Assembly (NCBI RefSeq): GCF_007830355.1
Contig: NZ_VLKO01000014.1
Coordinates: forward strand, 1-42,392
Direction: 5' to 3'
From: Flavobacterium tiangeerense
GTDB taxonomy: Bacteria > Bacteroidota > Bacteroidia > Flavobacteriales > Flavobacteriaceae
Length of the DNA stretch: 42,392 nt
Shown here: one piece after another, positions 24,188 to 33,164 of the stretch
Layout: every line of letters starts with the position of its first letter
How positions within the stretch are numbered: the stretch's first letter is position 1
The notes under the pieces: generated by a model
Told to the model about the DNA's origin: nothing
The model's database searches: none
What the model saw: the letters and a program-made list of their open reading frames with translations, nothing else
Translations under genes and position numbers: made by a program

Positions 24188-26605
24188 ATGATCAAGTGGT
24201 TTAGTTTGGGATTTTGGGAGTTAATTGCTCGTATTGTCCTTAGGAATAGAATTTTAATGCTGTCTATTATTGCTGTAATTACGGCTCTTTTAGCATTACA
24301 ATGGAAGAATATTCATTTTACTTTTACTGAAGCAAATTTATTGCCTAATGACAATATTGTAAACGTTGAGTACGATGCTTTTTTAAATAAATTTGGAGAA
24401 GAAGGGAATCTTGTCATTATAGGTGTCAAAGATGATGCTATATTCACCCCAAAGGCATTCGCTTCTTGGTCTAGAATGATGAATTCTTTAAAAAATGATG
24501 CCGCTGTAGATCTTGTGGTATCTCTTAATGATTTAAAAAAGCTTCAAAAAAATGAATCCCTGGAAACCTTTGAGTTGGTTCCCTTTATTGACCAAAATAG
24601 AACTTTAGATCCTGCCTATTTACAATCCATTAAAAAGGAGCTTATCAATGATATGCCTTTCTATGAGGGTTTGCTATTTAATAAAAGATCAGGAAGTATT
24701 CGTTCTGCGGTATACATGGACAAGAAAATTGTAAACACAGCTGCTAGAAAAGATTTTATTTTAGAAAAACTAGTCCCTGCAGTTGAAGTTTTTGAGAAAG
24801 AAACCGGAATTGATTTGCGAGTTTCGGGGATGCCATACATCAGGACCTTGAATGCAAAAACCATTACGGATGAAATTAGCATTTTTATAGGAGCTTCTTT
24901 ACTGGTTACTTCATTGCTTTTCTTTTTCTTTTTTAGAAGTTTTAGAGCCACTTTAATATCAATGATTATCGTAATAATTGGTGTGATGTGGTCTTTTGGG
25001 TTTTTAGGATTGTTGAATTATGAAATTACTGTTTTAACGGCTTTAGTTCCCTCATTAATCATCGTAATTGGAATACCGAATTGCATTTTCTTGACCAATA
25101 AGTACCATCAAGAATATAAAATTCACCATAATAAGGCTAAAGCATTACAACGTGTTACTACAAAGGTAGGAATGGCAACTTTAATGACTAATCTTACCAC
25201 AGCCATAGGTTTTGCCACCTTTATTGCTTCAAACAATCAATTGTTATTAGAGTTTGGAGTGGTAACATCCATCAATATTATGGCGCTTTTCTTTTTGTGC
25301 ATCATCGTAATTCCTATTTTTCATAGTTTTATTCCAGCGCCTCAGGAGCGTCACATTGAGCACTTGGATCGCAACTACGTTAAAGTTTTCATGGATTGGA
25401 TTTTAAGAAATGTAAAATACAATCGATTTTCAATCTATGTAGTAGCTGTATCGTTATTAGTAGTGAGCATTATAGGGATATATGAAATGCGAATTTCGGG
25501 AAGTTTAATAGAGGACATGCCCAAGAAAGAAGCCTTTTTTGAAGATATTGTTTTCTTCGAAAAAGAGTTTGACGGAGTGATGCCGCTTGAAATTATGATT
25601 GATACCAAGCGCAAAAAAGGAGTGATGAAATTGTCTACCCTGAAGCGAATGGAGGAACTTGAGGAAGCTATTGATGAGGTTCCAGAATTGTCAAAGCCTA
25701 TTTCGATTGTCAATTTGGTTAAATATTCAAAGCAAGCGTATTACAACGGAAATCCCGATTACTATGAATTGCCTAGCTCGCAGGAACAATCTTTTATTTT
25801 ATCGTATGCTAAAAATTCGACTAAAAATTCGAAAGATAATGTGATGAAAAGCTATGTGGATGCAACCGGTCAATATGCCCGAATTACTACTTTCATGCGC
25901 GATGAAAGTGGCGATAAGATTGCTAAAATAGAAGCTGAAATTCGCAAGAAGGCAGACAAGATTTTCCCAGCCAATCAATATAAAGTAACCATTACTGGAA
26001 AAGCTTTGGTTTTCCAAAAAGGAACTGGTTACTTGCTAGATAATTTACTTTCGTCGCTAGCATTTGCTTTTTTGTTAACGGCGCTTTTAATTGCATTTAT
26101 GTTCCGTTCGTTCAAGATGGTATTGGTTTCTATTATTCCAAATTTACTTCCGTTGATGCTTACCGCTGGATTGATGGGTTTTCTGGATATTCCATTAAAA
26201 CCGTCAACGATATTGGTTTTTGGAATTGCATTTGGACTTTCAGTGGATGACACCGTCCGATTCTTATCGCAATATCGAGAGGAATTAAAGAAAAATAACT
26301 GGAAGATTCGCAAATCAGTGTACGCCACTTTTACGGATGCCGGCTTGAGTATGTTTTATACCTCTATTGTTTTGTTTTTTGGGTTTTCGGTATTTATGTT
26401 ATCTAGTTTTGGAGGTACCATTGCACTAGGCGGATTGATTTCCTTAACATTATTGTTCGGAATGCTATCTAATTTAATGTTACTTCCTGCATTGGTGCTC
26501 ACCTTAAATAAAACATTGGCAAACGAACAAGATTTTATTGAACCTAAAATTGACATCATTGAACCAAGTGATGCAGAAATTGACGAATTAGAACAAAAAA
26601 AATAA
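24188..26605 (+). CDS. RND/MMPL family transporter
   Basis: This 805-residue inner-membrane protein has two similar halves, each starting with one helix (FILSIIAVITALLALQ-like near residue 25; YVVAVSLLVVSIIGIYE near 420), then a large extracytoplasmic loop and five or six helices. Visible helix motifs include ALVPSLIIVIGIPNCIFL and, in the second half, VFGIAFGLSVDDTVRFLSQY, which contains the proton-relay Asp pair of the family. The acidic C-terminal tail (EPSDAEIDELEQKK) is cytoplasmic. Such MMPL-like proteins move hydrophobic molecules; in flavobacteria this type is usually annotated only as an efflux RND permease. No membrane fusion protein or outer-membrane partner is adjacent, so it may work alone or with a lipid substrate. 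Confidence 0.9.
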   Translation: MIKWFSLGFWELIARIVLRNRILMLSIIAVITALLALQWKNIHFTFTEANLLPNDNIVNVEYDAFLNKFGEEGNLVIIGVKDDAIFTPKAFASWSRMMNSLKNDAAVDLVVSLNDLKKLQKNESLETFELVPFIDQNRTLDPAYLQSIKKELINDMPFYEGLLFNKRSGSIRSAVYMDKKIVNTAARKDFILEKLVPAVEVFEKETGIDLRVSGMPYIRTLNAKTITDEISIFIGASLLVTSLLFFFFFRSFRATLISMIIVIIGVMWSFGFLGLLNYEITVLTALVPSLIIVIGIPNCIFLTNKYHQEYKIHHNKAKALQRVTTKVGMATLMTNLTTAIGFATFIASNNQLLLEFGVVTSINIMALFFLCIIVIPIFHSFIPAPQERHIEHLDRNYVKVFMDWILRNVKYNRFSIYVVAVSLLVVSIIGIYEMRISGSLIEDMPKKEAFFEDIVFFEKEFDGVMPLEIMIDTKRKKGVMKLSTLKRMEELEEAIDEVPELSKPISIVNLVKYSKQAYYNGNPDYYELPSSQEQSFILSYAKNSTKNSKDNVMKSYVDATGQYARITTFMRDESGDKIAKIEAEIRKKADKIFPANQYKVTITGKALVFQKGTGYLLDNLLSSLAFAFLLTALLIAFMFRSFKMVLVSIIPNLLPLMLTAGLMGFLDIPLKPSTILVFGIAFGLSVDDTVRFLSQYREELKKNNWKIRKSVYATFTDAGLSMFYTSIVLFFGFSVFMLSSFGGTIALGGLISLTLLFGMLSNLMLLPALVLTLNKTLANEQDFIEPKIDIIEPSDAEIDELEQKK

Positions 26606-26637
26606 ATTAAATCAGTACATGAATTTCACTTCATGCT

Positions 26638-27096
26638 TTACGATCTTGGTTTTGCAAGGCCACGGTCGTAAAGTACAATACTGCCTGCAACAGATACGTT
26701 CAAACTTTTCTCTGATTTGAATTTGACCAAATGATGGCATTTGGCCATAGCCGCCTTAGAGAGTCCGTTATCCTCAGCTCCTAATAAATAGACACAGCGT
26801 CTAGGGTGTTCGAATGTTTCTAAATCGGTAGCGCGTTCATCAAGTTCCACGCCTACTAACCGAGCGCCTTTGGGTAAGTTGTTGTAGAAATCTTCAAAAT
26901 TTTCATAATGAAAATAGGGTAAAGATTTTACAGCATTGTGCGTATCACAAGCCTGTTTGGCATATCGATTCCCAATGGTGAAAATATAACTTGCACCTAG
27001 GTTTTGTGCGGTGCGCCACAATACACCAAGATTTTCAGGTGTTTTACCATTTTGGATGCCAATGCCGAAATACTCTGTTACAAAATTGTCGTTCAT
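26638..27096 (-). CDS. TrmH/SpoU family RNA methyltransferase
   Basis: A 152-residue SPOUT methyltransferase with the three family motifs: IQNGKTPENLGVLWRTAQNLGA (motif 1, abbreviated NPENLG-like), YLLGAEDNGLSKAAM (motif 2) and VKFKSEKSLNVSVAGSIVLYD (motif 3). It would methylate ribose 2'-O in tRNA or rRNA; the short length suggests a TrmL/TrmH-like target but the nucleotide is unknown. The ATG at 27096 begins MNDNFVTEYF; five residues earlier a TTG lies inside the promoter-like box. It converges with the RND gene, 32 bases away. Confidence 0.88.
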   Translation of the reverse strand: MNDNFVTEYFGIGIQNGKTPENLGVLWRTAQNLGASYIFTIGNRYAKQACDTHNAVKSLPYFHYENFEDFYNNLPKGARLVGVELDERATDLETFEHPRRCVYLLGAEDNGLSKAAMAKCHHLVKFKSEKSLNVSVAGSIVLYDRGLAKPRS

Positions 27097-27100
27097 GGGG

Positions 27101-27108
27101 CAAAAGTA
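27101..27108 (-). promoter_or_regulatory. Candidate -7 box (TACTTTTG) of the methyltransferase gene
   Basis: An exact TAnnTTTG match on the minus strand, ending four bases before the ATG at 27096; the message may be leaderless. Confidence 0.45.
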
Positions 27109-27202
27109 CAAAGTGTTGTGCGGTTAGCCAAGTTTTTAAACAGCTTCAAAAAGAAGATACTTCGAATTATTAATCTAAAATATGTCCTGAAACTAGCTCC
27201 CT

Positions 27203-27283
27203 AGCCCCGATAGAAATGGAAATCCTTATTGTTGTTGCTTGCAAAAAACAATACGATTGTAATGAATAGCGGGAAATAGCTCC
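27203..27283 (+). repeat. Structured intergenic repeat, copy 2 (possible Flavo-1-type RNA)
   Basis: The element begins AGCCCCGATAGAA, as copy 1, and ends ATAGCGGGAAATAGCTCC. AGC/GCT, CCCG (27206-27209)/CGGG (27270-27273) and AATC (27221-27224)/GATT (27255-27258) pair as in copy 1, while the distal stem is different: TATTGTT (27227-27233) with AACAATA (27247-27253). Just before it, TAGCTCC at 27194-27200 looks like the 3' end of another copy. It lies about 100 bases before asnS and about 40 bases before the asnS promoter box. Confidence 0.7.
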
Positions 27284-27325
27284 TGATTACCCAAATTGTT
27301 ACAAGGACTTTTCAAACAAATCATT

Positions 27326-27333
27326 TATATTTG
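27326..27333 (+). promoter_or_regulatory. Candidate -7 box (TATATTTG) of asnS
   Basis: An exact TAnnTTTG match predicting a start near 27340, a leader of about 40 bases. It overlaps an upstream TTG that would otherwise extend the ORF, which supports the ATG at 27379. Confidence 0.55.
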
Positions 27334-27378
27334 CAGTTCAGTCACGAGACAATTTTTAATATCAACAATTCACATAAA

Positions 27379-28824
27379 ATGAGACATACAAAAGTTAAAG
27401 ACTTACTAAACAGTACAACGACACTTCATGAAGTAAATGCAAAAGGATGGGTGAGAACTTTTAGAAACAATCAATTTATCGCGTTGAATGATGGTTCAAC
27501 AATCAATAATATTCAATGCGTGGTGGATTTTGAAAATACGCCAGACGAAACTTTAAGAAGAATCACGACGGGTGCAGCGGTGTCTGTAACAGGAACTTTG
27601 GTAGAAAGCAAAGGAGCTGGTCAAAAATTTGAAATTCAGGTTACAAAATTGGAGATTTTAGGAGACTCTGATGCTGAGAAATTCCCAATGCAGCCAAAAA
27701 AACACTCGCTAGAGTTTTTGCGTGAAAATGCGCATTTACGCGTGCGTACTAATGCTTTTGGAGCTATTATGAGAGTACGCTCAGTACTATCATTTGCAGT
27801 TCATAGCTATTTTCAAGAGAAAGGTTTTGTGTATGTGAATACGCCTATTATCACAGGATCTGATGCTGAAGGTGCTGGTGAGATGTTTAAAGTAACTGCT
27901 TTGCCATTTGACGGAACACCAAGAACCGAGGACGGAAAAGTAAATTACAAAGAAGATTTCTTTGGGAAAGAAACCAACTTGACAGTTTCTGGACAATTAG
28001 AAGGAGAAACTTTTGCGATGGCTTTGGGTCAGATTTATACTTTCGGACCAACATTTAGAGCCGAAAACTCAAATACTTCTCGCCACCTTGCGGAGTTTTG
28101 GATGATTGAGCCAGAAGTGGCGTTCAATGATTTGAATGATAACATGGACTTAGCTGAAGATTTTATTCAGTACGTGATAAAATATGCATTGGACAAATGT
28201 CCGGAGGATTTGAAATTTTTAGAAGGCCGTTTGTTAGAAGAAGAAAAATCAAAACCACAGGCTGAACGCAGCGAAATGGCTTTGTTAGAAAAATTGAATT
28301 TTGTTTTAGAGAACAATTTCAAGCGCGTTTCGTATACGGAAGCTATCGATATTTTAAGAGATTCTACACCAAACAAAAAGAAAAAATTTAATTATATTAT
28401 CAACGAATGGGGTGCTGATTTACAAAGTGAACACGAGCGTTACTTGGTGGAGAAACACTTTAAATGTCCGGTAATTTTGTTTGATTATCCAGCCAATATC
28501 AAAGCGTTTTACATGCGTTTGAATGACAATACAGAACCAGGAAAAGAAACCGTTCGCGCTATGGATATCCTTTTCCCTGGAATTGGAGAAATAGTAGGAG
28601 GATCTCAGCGTGAGGAGCGTTTTGATGTTTTAGTCGAAAAAATGAAAGCCTTAGGAATTGATGAAGAAGAATTGTGGTGGTATTTAGATACACGAAGATT
28701 CGGATCAGCAGTTCACTCTGGTTTTGGACTTGGGTTTGAAAGATTGGTGTTATTTGTAACAGGAATGACTAACATTCGTGACGTAATTCCTTTCCCAAGA
28801 ACACCAATGAATGCGGAATTCTAA
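27379..28824 (+). CDS. asnS: Asparaginyl-tRNA synthetase
   Basis: AsnS charges tRNA-Asn with asparagine. The product is 481 residues from [10 protein letters not shown], with an N-terminal OB-fold anticodon-binding domain (about 10-120) and a class II catalytic domain. Motif 2 is [19 protein letters not shown], motif 3 is [12 protein letters not shown], and the [15 protein letters not shown] segment is typical of AsnRS. The first 16 in-frame residues start at a TTG that is part of the promoter box, so they are dropped. rpoN follows after 117 bases, an order common in this group. Confidence 0.97.
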   Translation: MRHTKVKDLLNSTTTLHEVNAKGWVRTFRNNQFIALNDGSTINNIQCVVDFENTPDETLRRITTGAAVSVTGTLVESKGAGQKFEIQVTKLEILGDSDAEKFPMQPKKHSLEFLRENAHLRVRTNAFGAIMRVRSVLSFAVHSYFQEKGFVYVNTPIITGSDAEGAGEMFKVTALPFDGTPRTEDGKVNYKEDFFGKETNLTVSGQLEGETFAMALGQIYTFGPTFRAENSNTSRHLAEFWMIEPEVAFNDLNDNMDLAEDFIQYVIKYALDKCPEDLKFLEGRLLEEEKSKPQAERSEMALLEKLNFVLENNFKRVSYTEAIDILRDSTPNKKKKFNYIINEWGADLQSEHERYLVEKHFKCPVILFDYPANIKAFYMRLNDNTEPGKETVRAMDILFPGIGEIVGGSQREERFDVLVEKMKALGIDEEELWWYLDTRRFGSAVHSGFGLGFERLVLFVTGMTNIRDVIPFPRTPMNAEF

Positions 28825-28897
28825 AAAAGTTTAAAGTCACAAAGGTTCAAAGTTTTAAAATAGAAATACAAAAAATAATTATAATTCATCAAAATAC

Positions 28898-28926
28898 GTT
28901 ACTTAGTAACTTTGTTACTCAGTAAC
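28898..28926. repeat. Two tandem 13-bp palindromes before rpoN
   Basis: GTTACTTAGTAAC (28898-28910) and GTTACTCAGTAAC (28914-28926) are near-identical palindromes, separated by TTT with centres 16 bases apart, ending 15 bases before the rpoN ATG. They could be an operator or form hairpins in the leader; similar simple repeats occur in flavobacterial spacers, so chance is possible. Confidence 0.5.
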
Positions 28927-28941
28927 TCAGTCCCTTTTTTT

Positions 28942-30408
28942 ATGCTAAAGCAATTCTTAAATTTAAAATTATCACAAAAATTATCTCCACAGCAAATCCA
29001 GCTGATGAAGTTAATTCAATTGCCTACGCAAGCTTTTGAGCAACGTTTACTCGAAGAAATGAACGAGAATCCTGCACTGGAATCCGGTAAGGAAGAAGAT
29101 GAATACGAAAAAGACGAGTTCGAAAACGAAGATTACGATGATTATGATGATGCTGAATCAGAGCGAATAGAAGCTGAAGATATCAATATAGATGAGTATT
29201 TAAGTAACGATGAAACGCCTGATTATAAAACACAAGCTAATAATTACAGCGACGATGATGATGAGCGTGAAACTCCTTTTGCAGCGCCAGTAAGTTTTCA
29301 TCAAGATTTAATCAATCAGTTGAATACTTTTATCTTGAATGATGAGGAGCGCGAAATTGCTGAATTCCTAGTAGGAAGTATTGATGATATGGGATATATC
29401 CGCCGCAGTATAGCGGATATGGTTGATGATATGGCATTTACTCAGGGTATTTACACCGATGAAAAAATGGTCCAAAAAATGATGCATGTTATCCATGAAC
29501 TAGAACCATCAGGTGTAGGTGCGCAAGATTTGCAAGAATGCCTCTTGTTGCAACTCAAGCACAAAACGCCAACAGAGTACGTGGAACTAGCCACTGATAT
29601 CATCGAAAACCAGTTTGATGCCTTCACTAAAAAACATTACGATAAATTACTTCAAAAGTATGGTGTCTCTAATGAACAGCTTAAAAAAGCCATTCACGAA
29701 ATTGAGAAACTGAATCCAAAGCCAGGCGGATCTTTTACCGGAAACAACAAAGTAACCGAAAATGTAGTTCCTGATTTTGCTATTAGAATTGTAGATGGTG
29801 AACTAGAATTGACTCTAAACGGTCGGAACGCACCATCGCTGCACGTTTCCAAAGACTATCAGGAAATGATGCAAACCTATAAGGATTCTCGTGATAAATC
29901 AGCGCAGCAGAAAGATGCAGTGCAGTTTATCAAACAAAAACTGGATTCAGCTAAATGGTTTATTGATGCCATCCGTCAGCGTCAGGAAACTTTATTTGTT
30001 ACCATGAATGCGATTATGCATTACCAAGAAGAATTTTTTCTTGATGGTGATGAAACTAAGTTGAAACCGATGATTCTAAAAGACATTGCAGATATGGTGG
30101 GTCTTGATATTTCTACCATTTCACGTGTGGCCAATAGTAAATACGTAGAAACACCTTATGGAACTAAATTGATTAAAGAGTTTTTCTCAGAAGCCATGAA
30201 GAACGACCAAGGCGAGGATGTTTCGACATTAGAAATCAAGAAAATTCTACAAAACACCATTGAAGAAGAAGACAAGAAAAAACCACTTCCAGACGATCAA
30301 TTAGCAGAAATCCTAAAAGAAAAAGGCTATCCTATTGCTAGAAGAACCATTGCAAAATACAGAGAGCAACTGGATATTCCTGTGGCAAGAATGAGGAAGA
30401 AAATGTAA
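28942..30408 (+). CDS. rpoN: RNA polymerase sigma-54 factor
   Basis: RpoN directs RNA polymerase to -24/-12 promoters that open only with an ATP-driven activator. The product is 488 residues from MLKQFLNLKL. Region I (LSQKLSPQQIQLMKLIQLPTQ, shown in part) contacts the activator; region II is long and acidic (about 45-120, rich in Asp and Glu); the core-binding region follows; the C-terminal DNA-binding part ends with the RpoN box ARRTIAKYREQL. Ten in-frame residues upstream lack support. The sigma-54 activator at 7664 is the only one in the window. Confidence 0.97.
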   Translation: MLKQFLNLKLSQKLSPQQIQLMKLIQLPTQAFEQRLLEEMNENPALESGKEEDEYEKDEFENEDYDDYDDAESERIEAEDINIDEYLSNDETPDYKTQANNYSDDDDERETPFAAPVSFHQDLINQLNTFILNDEEREIAEFLVGSIDDMGYIRRSIADMVDDMAFTQGIYTDEKMVQKMMHVIHELEPSGVGAQDLQECLLLQLKHKTPTEYVELATDIIENQFDAFTKKHYDKLLQKYGVSNEQLKKAIHEIEKLNPKPGGSFTGNNKVTENVVPDFAIRIVDGELELTLNGRNAPSLHVSKDYQEMMQTYKDSRDKSAQQKDAVQFIKQKLDSAKWFIDAIRQRQETLFVTMNAIMHYQEEFFLDGDETKLKPMILKDIADMVGLDISTISRVANSKYVETPYGTKLIKEFFSEAMKNDQGEDVSTLEIKKILQNTIEEEDKKKPLPDDQLAEILKEKGYPIARRTIAKYREQLDIPVARMRKKM

Positions 30409-30429
30409 AATTGCTGACTTAGAAATACT

Positions 30430-30472
30430 AAAAAAGGGAAATTTGTTGAAATACAAGTTTCCCTTTTTTTAT
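30430..30472. terminator. Bidirectional terminator between rpoN and tdk
   Basis: AAAAAGGGAAA (30431-30441) pairs with TTTCCCTTTTT (30458-30468) and an inner TTTG/CAAG segment; A and T runs on both sides allow it to serve the plus-strand rpoN and minus-strand tdk. Confidence 0.85.
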
Positions 30473-30488
30473 AAAAGTATAATTCCCC

Positions 30489-31082
30489 TTATTTTTTATC
30501 TGCATCTTTCCGCATCGCATGATAATAGGCGGCACGGCTTAAAGGTTCGTATTCTTCGGTTTCACCTAGCATTACCAGCTTGTCATTATCGGTTTTTCTA
30601 AAACTGTAATTTGCAAGATTTCCAGTTCTGGTGCATACCGCATGTACTTTGGTTACATACTCTGCAGTAGCCATTAAGGCAGGCATAGGTCCAAAAGGAT
30701 TTCCTTTAAAATCCATGTCTAACCCTGCAACAATAACCCGGATTCCTTGATTAGCAAGATCATTACAAATCTTTACAATTTCATCATCAAAAAACTGTGC
30801 TTCGTCAATACCCACAACATCACAACCTTGTGCCAGTATAGCGATATTTGCTGCTGCAGGAACGGGTGTAGAGCGGATTTCATTGGCATCATGAGACACT
30901 ACCATTTCCTCGTCATAGCGTGTGTCTATTGATGGTTTGAAAATTTCTACTTTTTGCTTGGCAAACTGCGCTCTTTTCAAACGACGGATTAACTCTTCGG
31001 TTTTACCCGAAAACATTGAGCCACAAATGACTTCGATCCAACCAAATTGTTCTTTGTGATTTACTGTATTTTCGAGAAACAT
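30489..31082 (-). CDS. tdk: Thymidine kinase (type II)
   Basis: Tdk phosphorylates thymidine with ATP in pyrimidine salvage. The product is 197 residues, with Walker A GSMFSGKT (21-28), the lid-region KPSIDTRY, Walker B-like GIDEAQFF with the Glu base (92-98), and the lasso-type C-terminus ([19 protein letters not shown]). Most type II enzymes hold a zinc ion with four Cys/His ligands in the last third; here only Cys150 (HAVC) remains and the others are absent, which appears to be a zinc-free variant found in flavobacteria. It is transcribed alone. Confidence 0.93.
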   Translation of the reverse strand: MFLENTVNHKEQFGWIEVICGSMFSGKTEELIRRLKRAQFAKQKVEIFKPSIDTRYDEEMVVSHDANEIRSTPVPAAANIAILAQGCDVVGIDEAQFFDDEIVKICNDLANQGIRVIVAGLDMDFKGNPFGPMPALMATAEYVTKVHAVCTRTGNLANYSFRKTDNDKLVMLGETEEYEPLSRAAYYHAMRKDADKK

Positions 31083-31153
31083 TTTGTTTTTTTCTGACTT
31101 AAAAAATGAATAGTTTTTATTACTTTGTAATAGAATTTTAGACTTAAAAATTT

Positions 31154-31181
31154 TATACTTTTACGTCGTTTCAAAAGTATA
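31154..31181. repeat. Inverted repeat near the promoter of the acidic protein gene
   Basis: TATACTTTT (31154-31162) and AAAAGTATA (31173-31181) are perfect 9-bp arms with a ten-base loop. The left arm contains a near-consensus -7 box (TACTTTTA, 31156-31163), so the hairpin would lie at the start of the transcript or over the promoter. The leader to the ATG at 31323 is about 150 bases. Confidence 0.45.
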
Positions 31182-31322
31182 CAATTTATATCAAATCCGG
31201 GATTCGGGAACACTTATTTCAAAAAAATAAAAGTATCAGATTTCTAGAAACAGGTTTTGAAACAATTCAACAAAGCGCCCAAAACAAATTACAAAACAAT
31301 AAAAATCACCTAAAACGCTATA

Positions 31323-32372
31323 ATGTCAACAGTTATGAAAAAGAAATTGGAAGCCGATTTGATCAGCATTGCACACCGAATATTACAGCTAAAAAATAAA
31401 TCCGACATCAATCAATTGTATTTTGAGACCCAAAAACTGTATGAAAAACTTACTGTTTTACGCTTTGTGGAGGAGAATTTTGGGGATGTAAAACCTACTA
31501 TTGGACTTGCTGCAATGACAGACCAAGTAGTTGAAGTTTTTGAAAAACTTGATACACCTATTGATAATGAAACTGTTGCAGTTGATAACGAAAATACAAG
31601 TACTGTTGAACCTACAGAAGATCTAGTTCCTGAGCCAGAAGTAAATCAAGAGGTTCCAGAAGAAGTAACACCAGTAGAAGAAGCGATACCAGTACTAGAA
31701 GAACCAGAACAAGAGCTAACAGTTGAGGAACAAGTTGTAGAAGTAGCTCCTGAAGAAACGAATACGGATTTAGAAGAAGAAATTATCGAAGAAATTCCAG
31801 ATCCAGAGTCCTCAACCGATTTAGAAATAGAAGTAGAGCAGCCAGTAATTGAAGTAGAGTTTAAGCCAGCATTTGAACTTTCGCATGAGATAGAAACGGT
31901 TGAAGAAACTCCTAAAAAAGCAAATCAAGAACCTATTCAGATTTCTTTTCAGGATTTATTAGGAGGTGATTACCATGATACGCTTTTTGTAAAAAAACAA
32001 GCAGTTGAAAATACGCCTGCAATAGAGCGCCTTGAAATCGAGGAGGAAGTTGCTGTTGAACCTGACACAACGCCAGAGCCTGTTGCAGAAAGCACAAATG
32101 AAATACCAGCTGTAAAAGCAGTTTCATTAAACGATAAATTGGCCAAAGGAATAAACATCGATTTGAATGATCGTTTGGCATTTATCAAGCATCTTTTTGG
32201 GAACAGTAGCGAAGATTACAACAGAGTTTTAAGTCAGTTGAACTCTTTCAATACTTTTTATGAAACTCGCGATTTTGTTCTTGAAATGGTGAAACCGGAT
32301 TATAACAATTGGGTTGGGAAACAAGATTACGAAGACCGTTTTATGGATATCATTGAAAAGAAATTCTTGTAA
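31323..32372 (+). CDS. Acidic protein of unknown function
   Basis: This 349-residue protein has a folded-looking N-terminal helical part (about 1-75, IAHRILQLKNKSDINQLY), a long disordered stretch (about 75-260) rich in Glu, Val, Pro and Thr with repeated EEVTPVEEA-like blocks, and a conserved helical C-terminus (about 275-349) ending in YEDRFMDIIEKKFL. No signal peptide or membrane segment is seen, so it is cytoplasmic. I do not recognise a named family; similar proteins lie before rsmI in other flavobacteria. The ATG at 31323 is chosen; MKK four codons later is an alternative. Two folded ends on a flexible acidic linker suggest an adaptor or scaffold, which is only inference. Confidence 0.75.
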   Translation: MSTVMKKKLEADLISIAHRILQLKNKSDINQLYFETQKLYEKLTVLRFVEENFGDVKPTIGLAAMTDQVVEVFEKLDTPIDNETVAVDNENTSTVEPTEDLVPEPEVNQEVPEEVTPVEEAIPVLEEPEQELTVEEQVVEVAPEETNTDLEEEIIEEIPDPESSTDLEIEVEQPVIEVEFKPAFELSHEIETVEETPKKANQEPIQISFQDLLGGDYHDTLFVKKQAVENTPAIERLEIEEEVAVEPDTTPEPVAESTNEIPAVKAVSLNDKLAKGINIDLNDRLAFIKHLFGNSSEDYNRVLSQLNSFNTFYETRDFVLEMVKPDYNNWVGKQDYEDRFMDIIEKKFL

Positions 32373-32441
32373 ATCCATCTCCTTCTTGAGCAATCAATTT
32401 GAACAATTACAAGCAATTGCTTGTATGTAACCTCTATGACT

Positions 32442-33164
32442 ATGTCAAAATTATATATCGTTCCTACACCAATCGGCAATCTCGAAGACATGACTTTTCG
32501 AGCCATTCGAATATTAAAAGAAGTCGACTTGATTCTTGCCGAAGATACGCGTACGAGCGGCAAATTGTTGAAGCATTTTGAAATTGGCACGCACATGTAC
32601 AGCCATCACATGCACAACGAACATAAAACGGTTGAGAACCTTATTTCAAGATTGAAAGCGGGTGAAAACATCGCTTTGATTTCTGATGCGGGAACACCAG
32701 CCATCTCTGATCCTGGTTTTCTTTTGACGCGTGCTTGTATAGAAAACGGTGTTGAAGTAGAATGTTTACCTGGAGCTACGGCGTTTGTACCCGCTTTAGT
32801 AAACAGTGGTTTGCCCAATGATAAATTTATTTTTGAAGGTTTTATGCCTGATAAAAAAGGGCGTCAAACCCGTTATTTGGCTTTAGCCGAAGAAACTAGA
32901 ACGATGATTTTATATGTCTCACCACATAAGTTAGTAAAAACTTTAGTAGAGTTTGGTACTTATTTTGGCGAAGACCGTCAAATTTGTGTTTCCAGAGAAT
33001 TATCAAAATTACATGAAGAAAATGTGCGAGGTACTGTAAAAGAGGTAGCAGCGCATTTTGATAAAACAGCACCAAGAGGGGAAATCGTGGTTGTTGTTGC
33101 AGGAAAGCCTGTTACAAAAGAACCTAAAAAGAGTAAATTTTCAGGAGAGGAGTTACATGAGTAA
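32442..33164 (+). CDS. rsmI: 16S rRNA 2'-O-methyltransferase (C1402)
   Basis: RsmI methylates the 2'-OH of C1402 in 16S rRNA with SAM. The product is 240 residues from MSKLYIVPTPIGNLEDM, with the tetrapyrrole-methylase fold. Motifs: GNLEDMTFRAIRIL, AEDTRTSGKLLKHF, ISDAGTPAISDPG, and the end region GEIVVVVAG. About 15 extra residues at the C-terminus are Lys-rich. Upstream in-frame ATG codons give only a few extra residues. Its stop overlaps the ATG of the amine oxidase gene by 8 bases, so the two are translationally coupled. Confidence 0.95.
   Translation: MSKLYIVPTPIGNLEDMTFRAIRILKEVDLILAEDTRTSGKLLKHFEIGTHMYSHHMHNEHKTVENLISRLKAGENIALISDAGTPAISDPGFLLTRACIENGVEVECLPGATAFVPALVNSGLPNDKFIFEGFMPDKKGRQTRYLALAEETRTMILYVSPHKLVKTLVEFGTYFGEDRQICVSRELSKLHEENVRGTVKEVAAHFDKTAPRGEIVVVVAGKPVTKEPKKSKFSGEELHE

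Noticed and set aside
26618..26635. Hairpin CATGAA/TTCATG between the RND transporter and methyltransferase genes
   Set aside because: A six-bp stem without a T run; too weak to call a terminator.
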